DNA of 64,000 nucleotides from Tretioscincus oriximinensis (GCA_022410635.1 JAJVDF010000029.1:1729473-1793472), one strand, 5' to 3'; shown: positions 1 to 11,498, counted from the stretch's first letter. The notes: generated by a model from the letters alone, not told the origin. Numbers and translations are program-made.

Positions 1-430
1 CAATTCAAGGTTTTGACTTTAACTTACAAGGCCCTAAATAACTTGGGCCCCAAATATCTAAAGGAACGCCTTCTTCCATACCAACCTGCCCGTGCCTTAA
101 GATCTGCAGGAGAGGCCCTCCTGGTTGTACCACCCCTTTCAACAGCCAGTGGAGTGGGAACCCAGGTTAGGGCCTTCTCAGTGGTTGCCCCTTGTCTTTG
201 GAACAGTCTCCCCCTTGAGGTGCGTCTNTCATCATCGTTGTATTCTTTTAGAAGGTCCTTGAAGACGCACCTCTTTTGCCTGGCCTTTAGCTGAAGAAAT
301 GCCATCTCTATCCCTACTTTTAATATTGTTTTATACTTTTTTAATTTTTGTATCGATGTTTTACTGTTTTTGCCGCCCTGAGACCTTCGGGTATAGGGCG
401 GGGTATAAGTATAAATAAATAAATAAATAA
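1..430 (+). mobile_element. L2-clade LINE, 3' end of ORF2 plus tail
   Basis: The open frame at 13-294 translates to the C-terminal end of an L2-type LINE ORF2, downstream of the reverse transcriptase. Visible motifs are TYKALNNLGPKYLKERLLPY, GEALLVVPP and FSVVAPCLWNSLPLEVR. One N interrupts the frame near 228. After the stop comes an AT-rich 3' UTR, then the stem-like end CCTTCGGGTATAGGGCGG and an (AAAT)n tail to about 430. Element sequence already reads in frame at base 1, so the copy continues to the left. The same coding segment recurs, more decayed, at 19.6, 22.0 and 59.4 kb. Clade assignment is from remembered L2 proteins, not a search; a neighbouring Jockey-superfamily clade is the alternative. 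Confidence 0.75.
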
Positions 431-464
431 ATACTTTAACAATATATTTAGTTATATATTTGTA

Positions 465-692
465 CATATATCCCACCCTATACTCGAAAGTCCCAGGGCA
501 GCCAATAAAACGGTGGTGCACATAGCTTTCATTGCTTCCTCCACAACAGACACCTTGTGAAGTAGGTGGGGTTCAGAGAGTTCTAAAGAACTGTGACTGG
601 CCAAAGGTTACCCAGCTGGCTTTCATGGAGAAGTGGGGAATCAAAGTGGGAGAGTCCAACACTCTAACCACTACACCAAACTGGCTCTCTAA
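465..692 (-). mobile_element. tRNA-derived SINE (squamate type), full-length-like
   Basis: Read on the minus strand it starts AGAGAGCCAGTTTGGTGTAG, followed by GTGGTTAGAGTGTTGGACTC and a GATTC-type B-box region. This is the head of a pol III SINE derived from a tRNA. The middle carries the squamate SINE core (CCACCTACTTCACAAGG, TCTGTTGTGGAGGAAGCAA). The 3' end (CTTTCGAGTATAGGGTGGG) resembles the L2 tail just to its left rather than the Bov-B-like tail of other SINEs here. It lies directly beside the (AAAT)n tail of the L2 fragment. It makes no protein. Confidence 0.75.
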
Positions 693-1164
693 TATTCTAC
701 CGTAACTCCGAGATCTCTTTCCTGATAAGTCACAATCAATTCAGATCCCATTAGAATGTACATGTAGTTAGGACTATTAGCTGAAATGTGCATTATTAAC
801 AACTTATTTATATTACCATGCTCAGTAGTATCAAAAGCCACTGAGTGATCGAGAAGAACTAAGAGGATTGTATTCTCCCTGTCTCTCTCCCAGTAAAGAT
901 CATCAATCAGTATAACCAAAGGAGCGTCACTCCAATACTCAGGCCAGATGTCAGACTGAATTGGAGCCAAAATTGTCACTACTTTGTAGTACTTTGTCCA
1001 ATATGGGTTTGTTAGCAATAATAAACAAACTCTTCTGGCTTGTTAGTTTAATTTGCTATCAGCTACTTGATGGATAATTTTTATATGTGCTCCAGTGTAA
1101 TGTTAATGTGGTTATTGATTTACCACTCAAAGAAATAGCTTGTTAGTTTGGATTCATAGTTTCT
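693..1164. other. No recognised feature
   Basis: AT-rich sequence. One 109-codon minus-strand frame (689-1018) has no recognisable motif and is probably chance or very old repeat. I see no RNA gene or regulatory signal. Confidence 0.4.
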
Positions 1165-1335
1165 AGCAAGCAGTTCTTATAGCACCTCAGAGACTAATGG
1201 GAAAAAGATAAGCAGCATGAGCCTTTGTAGACAAGTCTACTATTTTCCTCTACAGTATCTAAAAAAAGTAGATTTGTTTATGAAAGTTGCCTACTACCTT
1301 TTTCTTGTTAGTCTCTAAGGTGCTTTGAGATGCCT
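1165..1335. repeat. Fold-back fragment of a 'tagtctctaag' interspersed repeat
   Basis: CACCTCAGAGACTAA near 1183 and TTAGTCTCTAAGGTG near 1308 are inverted copies of one motif. CATGAGCCTTTGTAGACAAG lies between them. The words match a common reptile repeat whose sense form reads roughly 'cgaaagctcatgc...ttagtctctaaggtg'. A second piece sits near 4.66 kb. Its class is not known to me. Confidence 0.4.
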
Positions 1336-2627
1336 TTGCTAGAAATTCTGATTTATTACTGTCACTTCTGTACAAATTTCTATCCTGTCTTATTGATTTT
1401 GCATTGTTCAAAGATGTCCGAAACCAATTAAATCAAGAAAAAATTCATATAACACGTGAGAGGAATAGCAGGACAAAATGTTGGAATCATAGTATTCCCA
1501 AATAAAAAAAGGATAGAACTTTAATGGGTGTGAAAATATTATTCCTCACCCCAAACAGGAGATATTAGAAGTGCACCTGGTGAGAAATCCTCACTTCTAT
1601 AGCCACTAAAGGTGCAAAACTTTATCCTGTTTTTTATGTGGGAACCGTAATGAATCAACATTTCTTCCTTACATATAATTTGATATTTTTCCTTGGTTCT
1701 AAGAAATACATTGTGTGAAAAACTTGTGCCAAAGTTTATTTTTAGTTTGATCCCACTTGGTGAGATNGGTGTCAACTTGAATAGGCCGTATACTGTGTAA
1801 CATTTATCCTTGTGATTCATTGGCATTATTAAGCACCCTGGATTGACCAGGCCTTGCAGTATATTGGAACCAAACCTTATAATCATCAGACTGAGAATAT
1901 TTATATAAAAAAACAGCCTTCTAAGAGAGAATGCTCATAGCATCGTCTGGCTTCTAGTATGGCCACATCCATCCAAACTAGGGTGTTTTAAAAATGTAAC
2001 AATCTGTCCTTTCAGTTGGAAGTAATTTTACCGATTTGTCAGACCAACCAACAGTTTTCAGTTTGGATAAGAAGGCTTAACTGATTATATTATGTACAAA
2101 AATATAGCCTACAATCAACTACGTCTCCGAGCACCCTATGAGTCGCTGACATAGATTTTTGCACAATAATGTCTTATTAAAGATTCACTATTTTGAAATT
2201 CTGAAGTCTGAGTTTCTGACTGTGGGCGGCCAAACCTGCACACTACATTATTTGGCTGGTTTTGCAAACAAACAAACTAAAAAAACTAAGCATATATTCA
2301 TCTACATGAATATACATCTACATGCATAATTTTAGATAGGCTTGGTAAGAAAAAAAGCAGGATTGAAACTTTGAAAATAGGCTAGGCTATAGTAATTTCC
2401 TCTGGACCACTTACAAATATTCCCCCCTCCAAAAACATGGACAAGACTATCAAAATATGGACATGACTTGCTAAGTGTCATTTGGTAATATTGATATTAA
2501 TTTTGGAGGGGTACTTCTGGACTTTGGAAGCTGTAGGGTAAAGGAAACTCTTCAATTCCCATTTGGTCACTGTGATTTTCAAAACTGCATGAGGGCGGCC
2601 TTCTTGCTGTATCCACTGCATAAACTA
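1336..2627. other. No recognised feature
   Basis: Unique-looking AT-rich DNA with single Ns. The short frames (115 codons at 1539-1886, 76 codons at 2475-2705) show no family motif. A small tandem of the word ATACATCTACATG lies near 2290-2325. Confidence 0.4.
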
Positions 2628-3001
2628 GAAGAAGAAAAAGAATTGGGTTCTTATACCCTGCTTTTCTCACCTTTCAAAGGGACTCAAAGTGGCTTACAAG
2701 GGTAATTTTGCCCAAAGGCTGACATTCTATCTTCCCCATCAGGCATGTATCTACTTGCAGTCAGTTGCAATTTCTTGCAGTTCTTGCTTTTGAATAGTTG
2801 GGTTGACTAGAGCTACAGGCTAGTGGAAGGTGCTCACCCCTCCCCACGTCCGACACAGGACTTCGAAACCCAATCCCAGATGAGAGACGGATTCCTTAGC
2901 GACTGAGATATCTATGCCTGTAACATTCAGTTACAAACATAACTTCGTATGCAAGTGCGGTGGAAAAAAACCATTTATGGATACTTGATTTGACAGCTTT
3001 G
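2628..3001 (-). mobile_element. tRNA-derived SINE, copy A, with a leader shared with copy B
   Basis: On the minus strand, from 5' to 3': an approximately 80-base leader (about 2919-2996), then a tRNA-like head with TCAGTCGCTAAGGAATCC and a GGTTTCGAAGTCC B-box region, then a body with GAGCACCTTCCACTAGCC, then the 3' end AAGCCACTTTGAGTCCCTTT...GGGTATAAGAACC and a TTCTTCTTC-like tail. That 3' end is typical of Sauria-type SINEs, whose tail is known to resemble Bov-B LINEs. The head differs from the AGAGAGCCAG head of the SINEs at 0.5 and 16 kb. The leader is nearly identical to that of the copy at 6063-6454. Confidence 0.7.
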
Positions 3002-4654
3002 ACAGTAGAAAATAAATCTTAAGCCTACATTTATTTTAGTAATAGCTGGATATTCTGAAATAAGGCAATCTAGATCATATTTTGTTGGAATATCAAAGTA
3101 TAGTAGAATAAGTGATATCTGAATGTAACCTAAGGCTGGGAATACAGAAACCTTTGCTATGCGGAATAAAAAATGTGGGAGACTTCTGCCCATTTCTTCA
3201 ATCCCAAGCAACAGACCTGATTGTGTTTTGGGACTGCATTCAAACGTTCCCACAATTCTGGGAATGCTCTTTTAGACTGCACCACCCTTTCTGTGAGNAA
3301 ATGGTTCAGAAAGGAGTTCTCCTCATTTCAGAGCAAGGTGCTGTTGAAGAACTGTACCTCCTCCAAGCAGATAGGAGAAATCACTCTGCAGTGGTGTTTC
3401 TTGCTGTTTGAGCACATTGGAAAAGGAACCATATGGTGTATGTTAATGTCAAAAATGAAGACAGGGTGGCAGTGGTACCTTGTTGGACCTGCAAAAGTAT
3501 CCTACATGGATAAATGGAGACATGGCCTANATCTCATTCATACATTTATGAAACAAAGGCTGTGTCTTTATTTACTAGATGAGGTGCCAAATAAAGCATC
3601 TTACATCACTATATTTCTCCTAGGAGCAAAAGGCACCTGATGGTGATCACAATAGCCTCTTTGAAAGCATAAAATGCCATTTTGTGAAGGCGCAATTTCA
3701 GAAATCTCAATAAAGGAACCTCAGTACACTGCTCCAAACTACTGTCCATTCTGAAGTGAAGATGAAGTGACATCTTGTTGGATGACAATTGTGGGGCCAA
3801 TGTAGATGCAACCACCCTATTTATAGATAGGTCTGTGGCCCCAGAAAACATTCATTCTAGTACAAAGGACTGCAGGTTCAGGTGGAAGCACCAAGATTTA
3901 TTGAACATAATTTTCTTTACGTACACAAAATACTCTTGTTCCTGTCACGTATTGTAAATATATCTAAATCTTACATTATCAGCCTCATTTTTCTAAATTA
4001 ATGCTGTCACATTTTTTTTACATTGCTTGTCTTTTTAAAAATCAGATCTAGGAATTCAGTAGGTTTTCTATTCTAACACCCTATAATCAAAATGTCCCAT
4101 TAGTGGTCTATGGAAGCCAATACACATAGGATGAAGAAAACATCTTATCTTGCTCATGGTCTCATAGCAAACAGATCTTCAGAGGCACCTGCCCCCAATT
4201 ACAGCAGTAACTCTATTTTAAACTGAGCTAGAAGCCACTAATAACACCTTCTTTCATGAACTGACTCAACACAGTTCCAAGCACTGACAGAACTTTGTAA
4301 GTTGCTGGTCATTCCTGATGCGTATAGAATTTTGACTTCCTTTTGTTTTTGCTCAAAAAAGTTGTGTAAGTGATTAAAAGAAACAGAACCAGCGCAGAGT
4401 GAATGTACAGCTTCTATGATACAAATTCTCGTTNTATTTAGGTTCCTTTAGTTACAGTAGAAAATAGTTACGTTTTGGAAGAAAGGAAATCTGAATTCCT
4501 ATTTATTTCCTCCTCTCAAAAGCAGACTGTCCTGCTTCATTGTGGCTGGCAATTTAGACTTCTTTAGGTTGGAAACATCTACCTGTAGAAAGGGAAAGAA
4601 TGGTCTGGAAACTCCCCACTTCTTATCCTAATCCAGTCCCCATTATCTACTACT
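3002..4654. other. No recognised feature
   Basis: Several overlapping short frames (3112-3411, 3221-3640, 3609-3851, 3775-3957) contain stops or Ns at expected chance density, with no domain signature and no paired splice signals that I can defend. Confidence 0.4.
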
Positions 4655-4790
4655 TAAAAGGGTAGTGGCATGAGCTTTCGTAGAGAAGTCTGCTTCTTCA
4701 GATGTCTTCTGCTTTTTCCTTAGTCTCTAAAGTTCTACAATATTTTTTGCACCAAGACTAACATGGCTATTTTGTTGAATTTCCCCCCAT
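4655..4790 (-). repeat. Interspersed repeat piece ('cgaaagctcatgc' family)
   Basis: The forward strand reads GGCATGAGCTTTCGTAGAGA, then CTTCTTCAGATGTC, TTAGTCTCTAAAG and AGACTAACATGGCTA. This order matches a common amniote interspersed repeat in antisense. The same family contributes the fold-back piece at 1165-1335. It is non-coding, and I cannot assign its class. Confidence 0.45.
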
Positions 4791-6062
4791 CATGGTGATC
4801 ATCTCATCCTTTTATTTAAAAAAGAGGGTGCAATTGGAACAACGGGGAAAGGATATTAAAAAGAGGACATGATCTTCATTATGATAAACATGGTCTCTTC
4901 ACTAAACACTTGCACCTTTTTAATACTTCTCTGGCTGATAGTAAACTATTGGAACAAAAACCAGGGTTCCTTCCTCATTGTTGTGGTTACACCAGCTTTT
5001 TTCCAGTATAAAAGGAGCGTTGGAAAATCCAAATGGCAGCTGCTAGGATTGGATTGTGTTGGATGGGGGGGATGCTCCATTTTGGAGCATACAGGCTATA
5101 CCTCGTGGCTTCTGCTATTGCCCCAGACTCTTAAATCATGGTAAGCGTTCCCGGGGTTGGGGTAAGAACAGGGGTGAAATGGGTCCAGGCTTGAAGGGCT
5201 AGACATGGGAGATGGTGGGAGGAGGGGGAATCATTTATGGAGGAGGAGAGCTGAAATTTAGTTCCTTTAGCAAAGCTTCTTTTCATGTCCTATCCTGCCA
5301 CTATTCTTAGTTCAACCTTAGGAATTTACCATGGTTTAGGAGCCTGGACAGCAACAGCAGCAATAAAGAGTAAATGGGCTGAACAGACAGAATTTGGACT
5401 CACCCTTAAAACTCTCAGGATGAATTAGGCTTTTTAAGGATGTGTTCTCTTGTTTTCTTCTTTACAGATAGGATTTCCTGTATTAAAGACTATCATGCTA
5501 AGGGAACTAGGTGGAAGTCTTAAGCTGAAGCTAAAGATTTTACTAAAGATTTTACATGGGAAGAGTGACTATTCTGTTTCTTCCCCCCCCCCCCCCCCTA
5601 TCCCAATGGTTAAATCCATCTCTGATAGTTAAATCCACACTCCAATATTTAAATCTGTCTTTTGGGGGGTTGTNCTACAGAATACTATGTTGTGCATTTT
5701 AAATCATGCATAGTGTATTTTTTAACTTTTTGTTGTAACTTGCCTTGAGCATTCTTTTGATTTGAAAAGTTGTTATATGAATAAAACAGCAACAAAAACA
5801 CTGCTTCGTAGAAATGTAATTAAGGCAAAAATTGGAAAACCACATTGTGACAAGAAGCATTAGTTCTGCAAAGAAGCTGAAGAAGAAATAGGAGAACACC
5901 TGATTTGATGCTACAAGAGGTTTGTATGAATGGATTATTAAGAAAGCCACAATGCTTCAACATTTGTGAGTCATTGGAACATCAGCAAAAATTAAACCTT
6001 ACTAATATAGTATATATCGGTGGGAGCATATGACTGTAGAAAATGGACAGGTCAAAATGTTG
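4791..6062. other. Mostly unrecognised; poly-C tract and LINE-like tail
   Basis: No gene is seen. A run of about 18 C lies at 5582-5599. CTTGCCTTGAGCATTCTTTTGAT with ATATGAATAAAACAGCAAC at about 5735-5795 resembles a decayed LINE 3' end on the plus strand. Open frames up to 91 codons have no family motif. Confidence 0.35.
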
Positions 6063-6454
6063 AGGAAGAATAAGAAGAACTGGGTTCTTATACCCCACTT
6101 TTCTTATCTTTCAAAGGGACTCAAAATGGCTTACAATGATATTTTTGCCCGAAGGATTTCTTTCTATCTTCCTCACCAGGCTGTGGTGGTTCCCATGTAT
6201 CTACTTGCAGTCAGTTGCAATTCCTTGCATTTCATGCTTTTGAAAAGCTGGGTTGGCTAGAGCTAGAGGCTAGTGGAAGGTGCTCACCCCTCCCCACATC
6301 CGACACAGGGTTTCGAAACCCAATCTCCCAGATNAGAGGTGGATTCCTTAGCGACTGAGCTATCCATGCCTGTAACATTCAGTTACAAACATAACTTCGT
6401 ATGCAAGTGCGTTGGAAAAAAACCATTTATGGATACTTGATTTGACAGCTGCGC
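6063..6454 (-). mobile_element. tRNA-derived SINE, copy B, with a leader shared with copy A
   Basis: It has the same order as copy A at 2628-3001: leader (about 6372-6449), tRNA-like head with a TAGCTCAGTCGCTAAGG A box and a GGTTTCGAAACCC B box (both on the minus strand), the GAGCACCTTCCACTAGCC body, and the Sauria-type 3' end with a GGGTATAAGAACC-like motif and TTCTTCTTATTC tail. The boxes are better preserved than in copy A. The leader differs from copy A by about one base in 80, whereas the SINE body differs at more positions. Confidence 0.72.
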
Positions 6455-8044
6455 CACATTTCAAAATACAAAACCATACAAGTTGGACTAGAACCAGTAT
6501 GACAAAAAATTGTAATCACTATTCTAATAATAATTTGTACCCAAGGACCAACTCCAGTATTTCTGAGCATTGATAAGACATTTTATCCACAACTGCAAAA
6601 CAATTTTTCCACTTCCAAACATAATGTTATGAAAGTGGAAAAAAGGTGGATGAAGGGGGTGGTGCAACACTGTAATTTAAGAAAATTATGTCGCAGTATA
6701 TAGAAATTATTAATTTGTATTGTATAGTAGTGGAAGCTCCCCCCAAAATTGGAGTTCACCCCACCCAACCCCTACTTATTTCTCTTTCCCGCTCTTCCTC
6801 TCTCTTCCTNCCTCCCTCCCTCCTCAGAGGACCCCATTTACCTCCTCCTTCCTCTTCACAAGGTTGAGTCCCGGGGGAATGGAGCCCCCTCATTGACACA
6901 GACAAGTGGCAATGTCACCAATGTCTAGGGCAAAAAGGTTTCCGCACAGTGATGCAGGAGTGACATAGGAGGAGACATTTTTTCAAATAATATAGTAAGG
7001 ATTGTGTTTCTAACTCAAAAATAAAAAAAGTGCTTGGATTCTTTTTTGTCATTGAGTCTTATTCTAGATTATATCTTCGAAGAGAGATCTGCTGTCCACA
7101 GGTTTCCTGGGAAGTATCTGATGATTGGAAACCAAAGTAGTCATAAACAGTTGGTGATATAGGCATAAACATCAAGAAGAAGATCAGTCAAGTGACGTGT
7201 CAGGAATCTGTGACAGCTAGCCAGCCTTCATCCATTATATGAGGAACATCTCCCCCATTATCTCCCCCACAAGAACAAGGAATGTCTTCAATTGCCAATG
7301 TGTTGGGCAAAGGTCCACTTTGAATAAGCAGGGTCTAGCCCAAATATTTTTCCAAAGGGGATACTTTATTCTGCTAGGGAGGGAAAGTTATATACAAATG
7401 AATAAATATTGGGCATTTTTTCTCTTTCATAATACTTAAATCCACAGCTGCTTAATATATGGTAATTCTCAGTGTGAATTGAAACATTCAGGCTCTGTCT
7501 GCACAGGCTCAGAAATCCAATTTCGTGTTCTGTTACAGCTAGTAATTCTGCCTACTTTTGACCCTTGGTGTAGTTTCCTTTTGATTATCTTTCCTTCATC
7601 TTCATCTGTCAGCCTTGCACACCAGCTACCTTTGCTTTTAATAGCAGCTCCATAGAAATATTTGAAGCTCATCTTCAAGACCCTGATACAAATGGCATTT
7701 GAGAACGTTAGAAAGGCAAGGGAATCCAAGCCTTTGCTGCAGGTAATTTAGTCCCACTAGAATTCGAAATAATTTTCCCAGGTTCTCTTTGTATTTCCAA
7801 AAATAAAGGTTCAAACTGGTTCAACTTCCAAGCATCTTGTATTGATGCTTATCTTCCCTTGAAAATGGTTGTTTAGATTCTCTGATACAAAATAAAGCCC
7901 AGTGTGGAAGAGATGCTTTACTTTCTTCAAGTGTATTTGTGTGTGAAGTTAGAAAAGTAATTGCAACTTTACTGGTAAGATCATCTCATATCTGAGAGCT
8001 CTTGGGAGGCTTCAAGGGAAGCTCTTGGTAGGAGTTATGCCCCA
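6455..8044. other. No recognised feature; short pyrimidine-rich tract
   Basis: A CT-rich stretch with CCTCCCTCCCTCC lies near 6770-6860. The remainder is AT-rich unique-looking DNA. Frames such as 7239-7439 and 7469-7729 show no domain motif. Confidence 0.35.
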
Positions 8045-8190
8045 CCTAGTACTAAATGCACCTCTTTAACCTGCCCTTTGGCTGAAAAACAGGTCTATCT
8101 TCCTAACTTTCAGGCATTGTTGTTTTAATATGATAATTCTATTTTTATTGGTATTTGTCCCAAGACTTTCGNATATAAGGCAGTGAACTG
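8045..8190 (+). mobile_element. L2-like LINE 3' end fragment
   Basis: GCACCTCTTTAACCTGCCCTTTGGCTGAA at about 8058-8086 matches the end of ORF2 and start of the 3' UTR of the L2 copy at 1-430. It is followed by TTTTAATATGATAATTC and the tail motif CAAGACTTTCGNATATAAGG. It is decayed and lacks the upstream coding part. Confidence 0.55.
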
Positions 8191-8482
8191 ATATGGGAAG
8201 CTTGGGCACTCTCTGGATNAGAAGCCTGCAGCACAACCAGTTAACATAGAGACCCTTTCCCTCCCATTGTGCTTGCTGTTCCAAACCAGTTGTGGATCCC
8301 TTCAAAGTGCACCATGCTAGGTATGATTTTATAACAGATAAAGAGCAGGGCAAGTTGCTTGGGAGAACATCAAACAAACCATGGTGTGATTGCTCTAGTC
8401 CAAGATAAAATGATTACTTCTTTTGAAATTATCCCAGTAAAGGAGGGTTAATTCTAGGCTCTTTGGTGCTGAACCTTCTTAT

Positions 8483-8574
8483 ATATATATACTGCTCAAA
8501 ACAATTAAGGGAACACTTTAACATAACATGTTATGTTAAAGTGTTCCCTTAATTGTTTTGAGCAGTATATATAT
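8483..8574. repeat. Perfect 92-nt palindrome (spacer-less inverted repeat)
   Basis: Two 46-base arms meet at 8528/8529 with no spacer and no mismatch. Each arm starts in an AT run, then ACTGCTCAAAACAATTAAGG and GAACACTTTAACATAACA. The outer motif resembles terminal repeats of Tc1/mariner-type transposons that I recall from vertebrates (TA target, CTGCTCAAAA...AAGGGAACAC). This could therefore be a minimal element made of two joined ends. No transposase sequence is present. Confidence 0.85.
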
Positions 8575-9534
8575 GAAAGTGCATTCAATAGGTACTTCAC
8601 ATTTAGTTTGCTGTAATGCAAATAAAGTTACTAGACAATTTATTTTAATGTTATTGTTCTTGTAACTCCTTTTTTGCTTTTTATGCTCTGAAAGTTTTGG
8701 TTGATCAAACAAGCACTCATATTTTTATTTTAGTTACCTGCTTCTGTGGATTTTGGTTACATAATTGAAAAGATCATCTCTAAGGTCTTTTGCTTCTAGT
8801 TAAAAGAAGTAGTTCTTGTACATCTAATCCAATAGTCTGTTAGAATACATGTAGAATTTTCTAGCTAAAAATTAATTTTAGAATCTGAGATATATTTGAG
8901 AGAAGCTTTGATATATATGACTGGCTTAAAATTTTGGTTCAGTGGAATAGCTTTGAAGAAGTCTAGGAATCACTTTTCAAAAGATATGAATGGAATTTTG
9001 TTAAGATCACTATTATTGTAGAGAAATAATAATAAAAGTAGTAGTCGAAGTAACAACAATACCAATAAATCAATTTCCACAGTCCAATTATCATTTTATA
9101 ATTTTGGAGAGAATCATTAAAACACTCCATGTTCCCGTTTCCACACTACAAGAAACCTCTCTGATTAAAACTTCAAAGTGGGCACAGACCTGAAATAATC
9201 TCGATAATTTTTATCTGCTTTTAGCTCACCTTGATGCTTTTCTGACAGATAGTTTGAATCCATCTTCAGTCCTGAAAAACTAGACTAAAGCAGGGAATCC
9301 AGTTTAGTTCAGTTCTTCAGAACTGAAGCTGGATCAAAAGTATGTGTTGGAATAGGACTTTTGATAGGGAAGTTCACAGAAAATCCNTAAGACAAAATGC
9401 ATGTAGGTCCAACTCAAATCAAATCATTTTTATTTGAATTAAACAGAAGGAATGTCAGCCCAGTGAAAACTGAAACCATTTTTGCTTTTGTTTAAAAGTC
9501 ACATTAGAACAGCCACCAAAATAAAGGTGTTAAA
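8575..9534. other. No recognised feature
   Basis: Very AT-rich sequence without long frames. Near 9285-9340 a local inverted repeat (TTCAGTTCTTCAGAACTGAA) could be the core of an old fold-back element. Confidence 0.35.
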
Positions 9535-9640
9535 CTATGGGCCTCCAGATGTTTCCGAGCTGTCTACTATGGAAGGTGCTGATAGAGAATNNNGGGAATT
9601 GTAGTTCAAAACATTTGGTGTGGCAACTTGGTGCAGAGCA
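9535..9640. repeat. Degraded interspersed repeat with GGGAATTGTAGTT motif
   Basis: GGGCCTCCAGATGTTTCCGA, then NNNGGGAATTGTAGTTCAAA and ACATTTGGTGTGGCAACTTG. The 'ggcctccagatgtt ... gggaattgtagtycaa ... acatttgg' order is a familiar dispersed pattern in lizard genomes. Its class is not known to me. The 3-base N run falls inside it. Confidence 0.4.
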
Positions 9641-10075
9641 AAAGGGTTACTATCTTTGTAGTTTAGCAGCCACTCATGTTCAGGAGTACAGGGAGCAAAT
9701 AACCTAGTGCAATACCAAAATTTCTTTCCTAAATCCCTGAGGCTAGGCATTTACATTCCTTATTATCAAAGGTTAGAACTTTGAAGACTGCCTGCACTTC
9801 AAAGATGTGCNACATGCTTTTGATAAATGTGGATCAGTAGCATCAGTGCATGCAATGCTGACCCACTAAATCCTGGCATGTGACATAGCAGATTCTTAGC
9901 CTCAAGGACTTGGGATGGGGGATTTTGTGATTGCTCTATGGTATGGTTTCGAAATTATTTTACTCTTCCAAAGATAGTCCACAGCACTGCTGTGTAGGCT
10001 AGCCTAGATGCACTAACCCATATTACTGACAGGTAAATGTACAAANGACCTCAGAAACTAAAAAACGAGATCAAT
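9641..10075. other. No recognised feature
   Basis: AT-rich DNA with scattered Ns. No frame, repeat or RNA was recognised. Confidence 0.35.
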
Positions 10076-11498
10076 TCAAGATTGGTAAATTTGTTTTTAA
10101 TCACACTGGTACTCTTGACTAGTCTGTCATTTAAACAATTTTGAATAAAAATATTCTTCCACAATATAGAATCATACAACATAACTGTTTTAAAACTATT
10201 TAAATATACATCTGTTTTAAAACATTTGCAATGTACATCACTTCCAATTATGGTTAGCCAGCCCTTCTTTCATCGAAAACCACCTCTACCAACTTATTCT
10301 TTTGATGGCCCCATAAAAAAACTTCCAGTTCCACTGCCTGTGTAACATTTTCTTTTTCACTAAATTACTCAAGCAAACTATAAATCAATGCTCTAAGTGA
10401 CCAGGGAGCAATAATATTTGATTTAGTTTAATAAGAGGTCATAACGAAAGGGGGGGAAAATAGCATTAGTCAAGAAAACAGGAAGGGTTTATTATGAAGG
10501 AAAGCTCTTGTTTTGGGGAAATAGACAAGAAGATCTAACATGGAAAATGCAAAATGAGTGGGATGTTAAAAAGAAACCTCTCCTTTCTTTTAAAATTATG
10601 CTACAGAAAGAAAAAGCACACCAAATGTCATCTATAAAACTTAATTTCTCTGTCTTGCCAACCTTTCTCTTGCTCAGCAAAATGCAACGGCTTATGCTAA
10701 CACTGCATTTACTGACATTTCAAACATTTGATCATATTTTCCTAAACTTTAACGCTGCTGGTAGGTTTGGCTGAAAATGCCTGCATTACTGAACAGAGAG
10801 TAAAAAAAGGAATCTGTGATAGAAAAGATTGTGCAAATAGGCATCCACAGTTTTAGAGATGGATAGGTGATCGACTGCTAGTCTTTTCCTTTTCTTTTGT
10901 TTCTTCTTAACCTACTATTCCAATCAGCTTTGTAAGCAAGGATATTGTATGTGTTCCCAGAGATAACATGAAGAAAGTATTCTAAACAGAAACCAGGAAT
11001 TGCTAGAAATGGAGTTTGGTTTTTTGTTTTCAGAATAGGCCCTAATTTTAATGCAAATTTAGGATGATTCTATATACGGAAGGAAGACTTTGCTTGTTGA
11101 TCTAGTATCCCACCCAATACAGAACTGGCAAAACTGTGTGTATGTGTGTGTGTGTGTCACATCTTTGATTTAAACTATTTTCAGTTCAGATTCCACAATC
11201 CATACAACAATTTTGCTTTCCATTTTTTTCTTTCTTTCTGCACCAAACTTTCTTCTTTGTGACTTTCCAGAAATCATACAATCTGAAGAATGGAACTGTT
11301 TTGTCAGTTCAATTCATTTCCATGTTTAATGCTGTGATTGTAGGAGAGACAAAATCATACTTTCATGGGTAGGCACAGGTCCCACTCCACTTGCTCAGTG
11401 TCAATGGTGAGGACATACTTCATTATTGGTGCTTCTGCTCCGCCTTTCACCCACTTCTGCCTACTCACAATGTGTATGGAGGAACCACTGAACTTCTC
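10076..11498 (-). other. Weak candidate terminal exon with 3' UTR
   Basis: The minus strand has an open segment at 11498-11355, 47 residues then TGA, with ordinary-looking composition: SRQKWVKGGAEAPIMKYVLT followed by IDTEQVEWDLCLPMKV. A possible splice acceptor (GAGTAGGCAG before AAGTGG) lies just upstream, though its pyrimidine tract is poor. Below it are about 1.25 kb of repeat-poor AT-rich sequence ending near an ATTAAA-type signal (reverse of TTTAAT, about 10096). I do not recognise the peptide. An open stretch this short arises by chance fairly often, so this is only a candidate. The tract also includes a (TG)n microsatellite at about 11137-11157. Confidence 0.15.

Noticed and set aside
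403..430. (AAAT)n as an independent microsatellite
   Set aside because: It directly follows the L2 3' end and is its tail. The same applies to the TTTA run at 25.7 kb.
465..692. Functional tRNA gene
   Set aside because: The A- and B-box-like parts lie in a SINE head with degraded arms, followed by SINE body and tail. No tRNA cloverleaf could be folded by eye.
8483..8574. The palindrome as a microRNA precursor or rho-independent terminator
   Set aside because: There is no loop, the pairing is perfect with AT-run ends, and this is vertebrate DNA. A transposon-end origin fits better.
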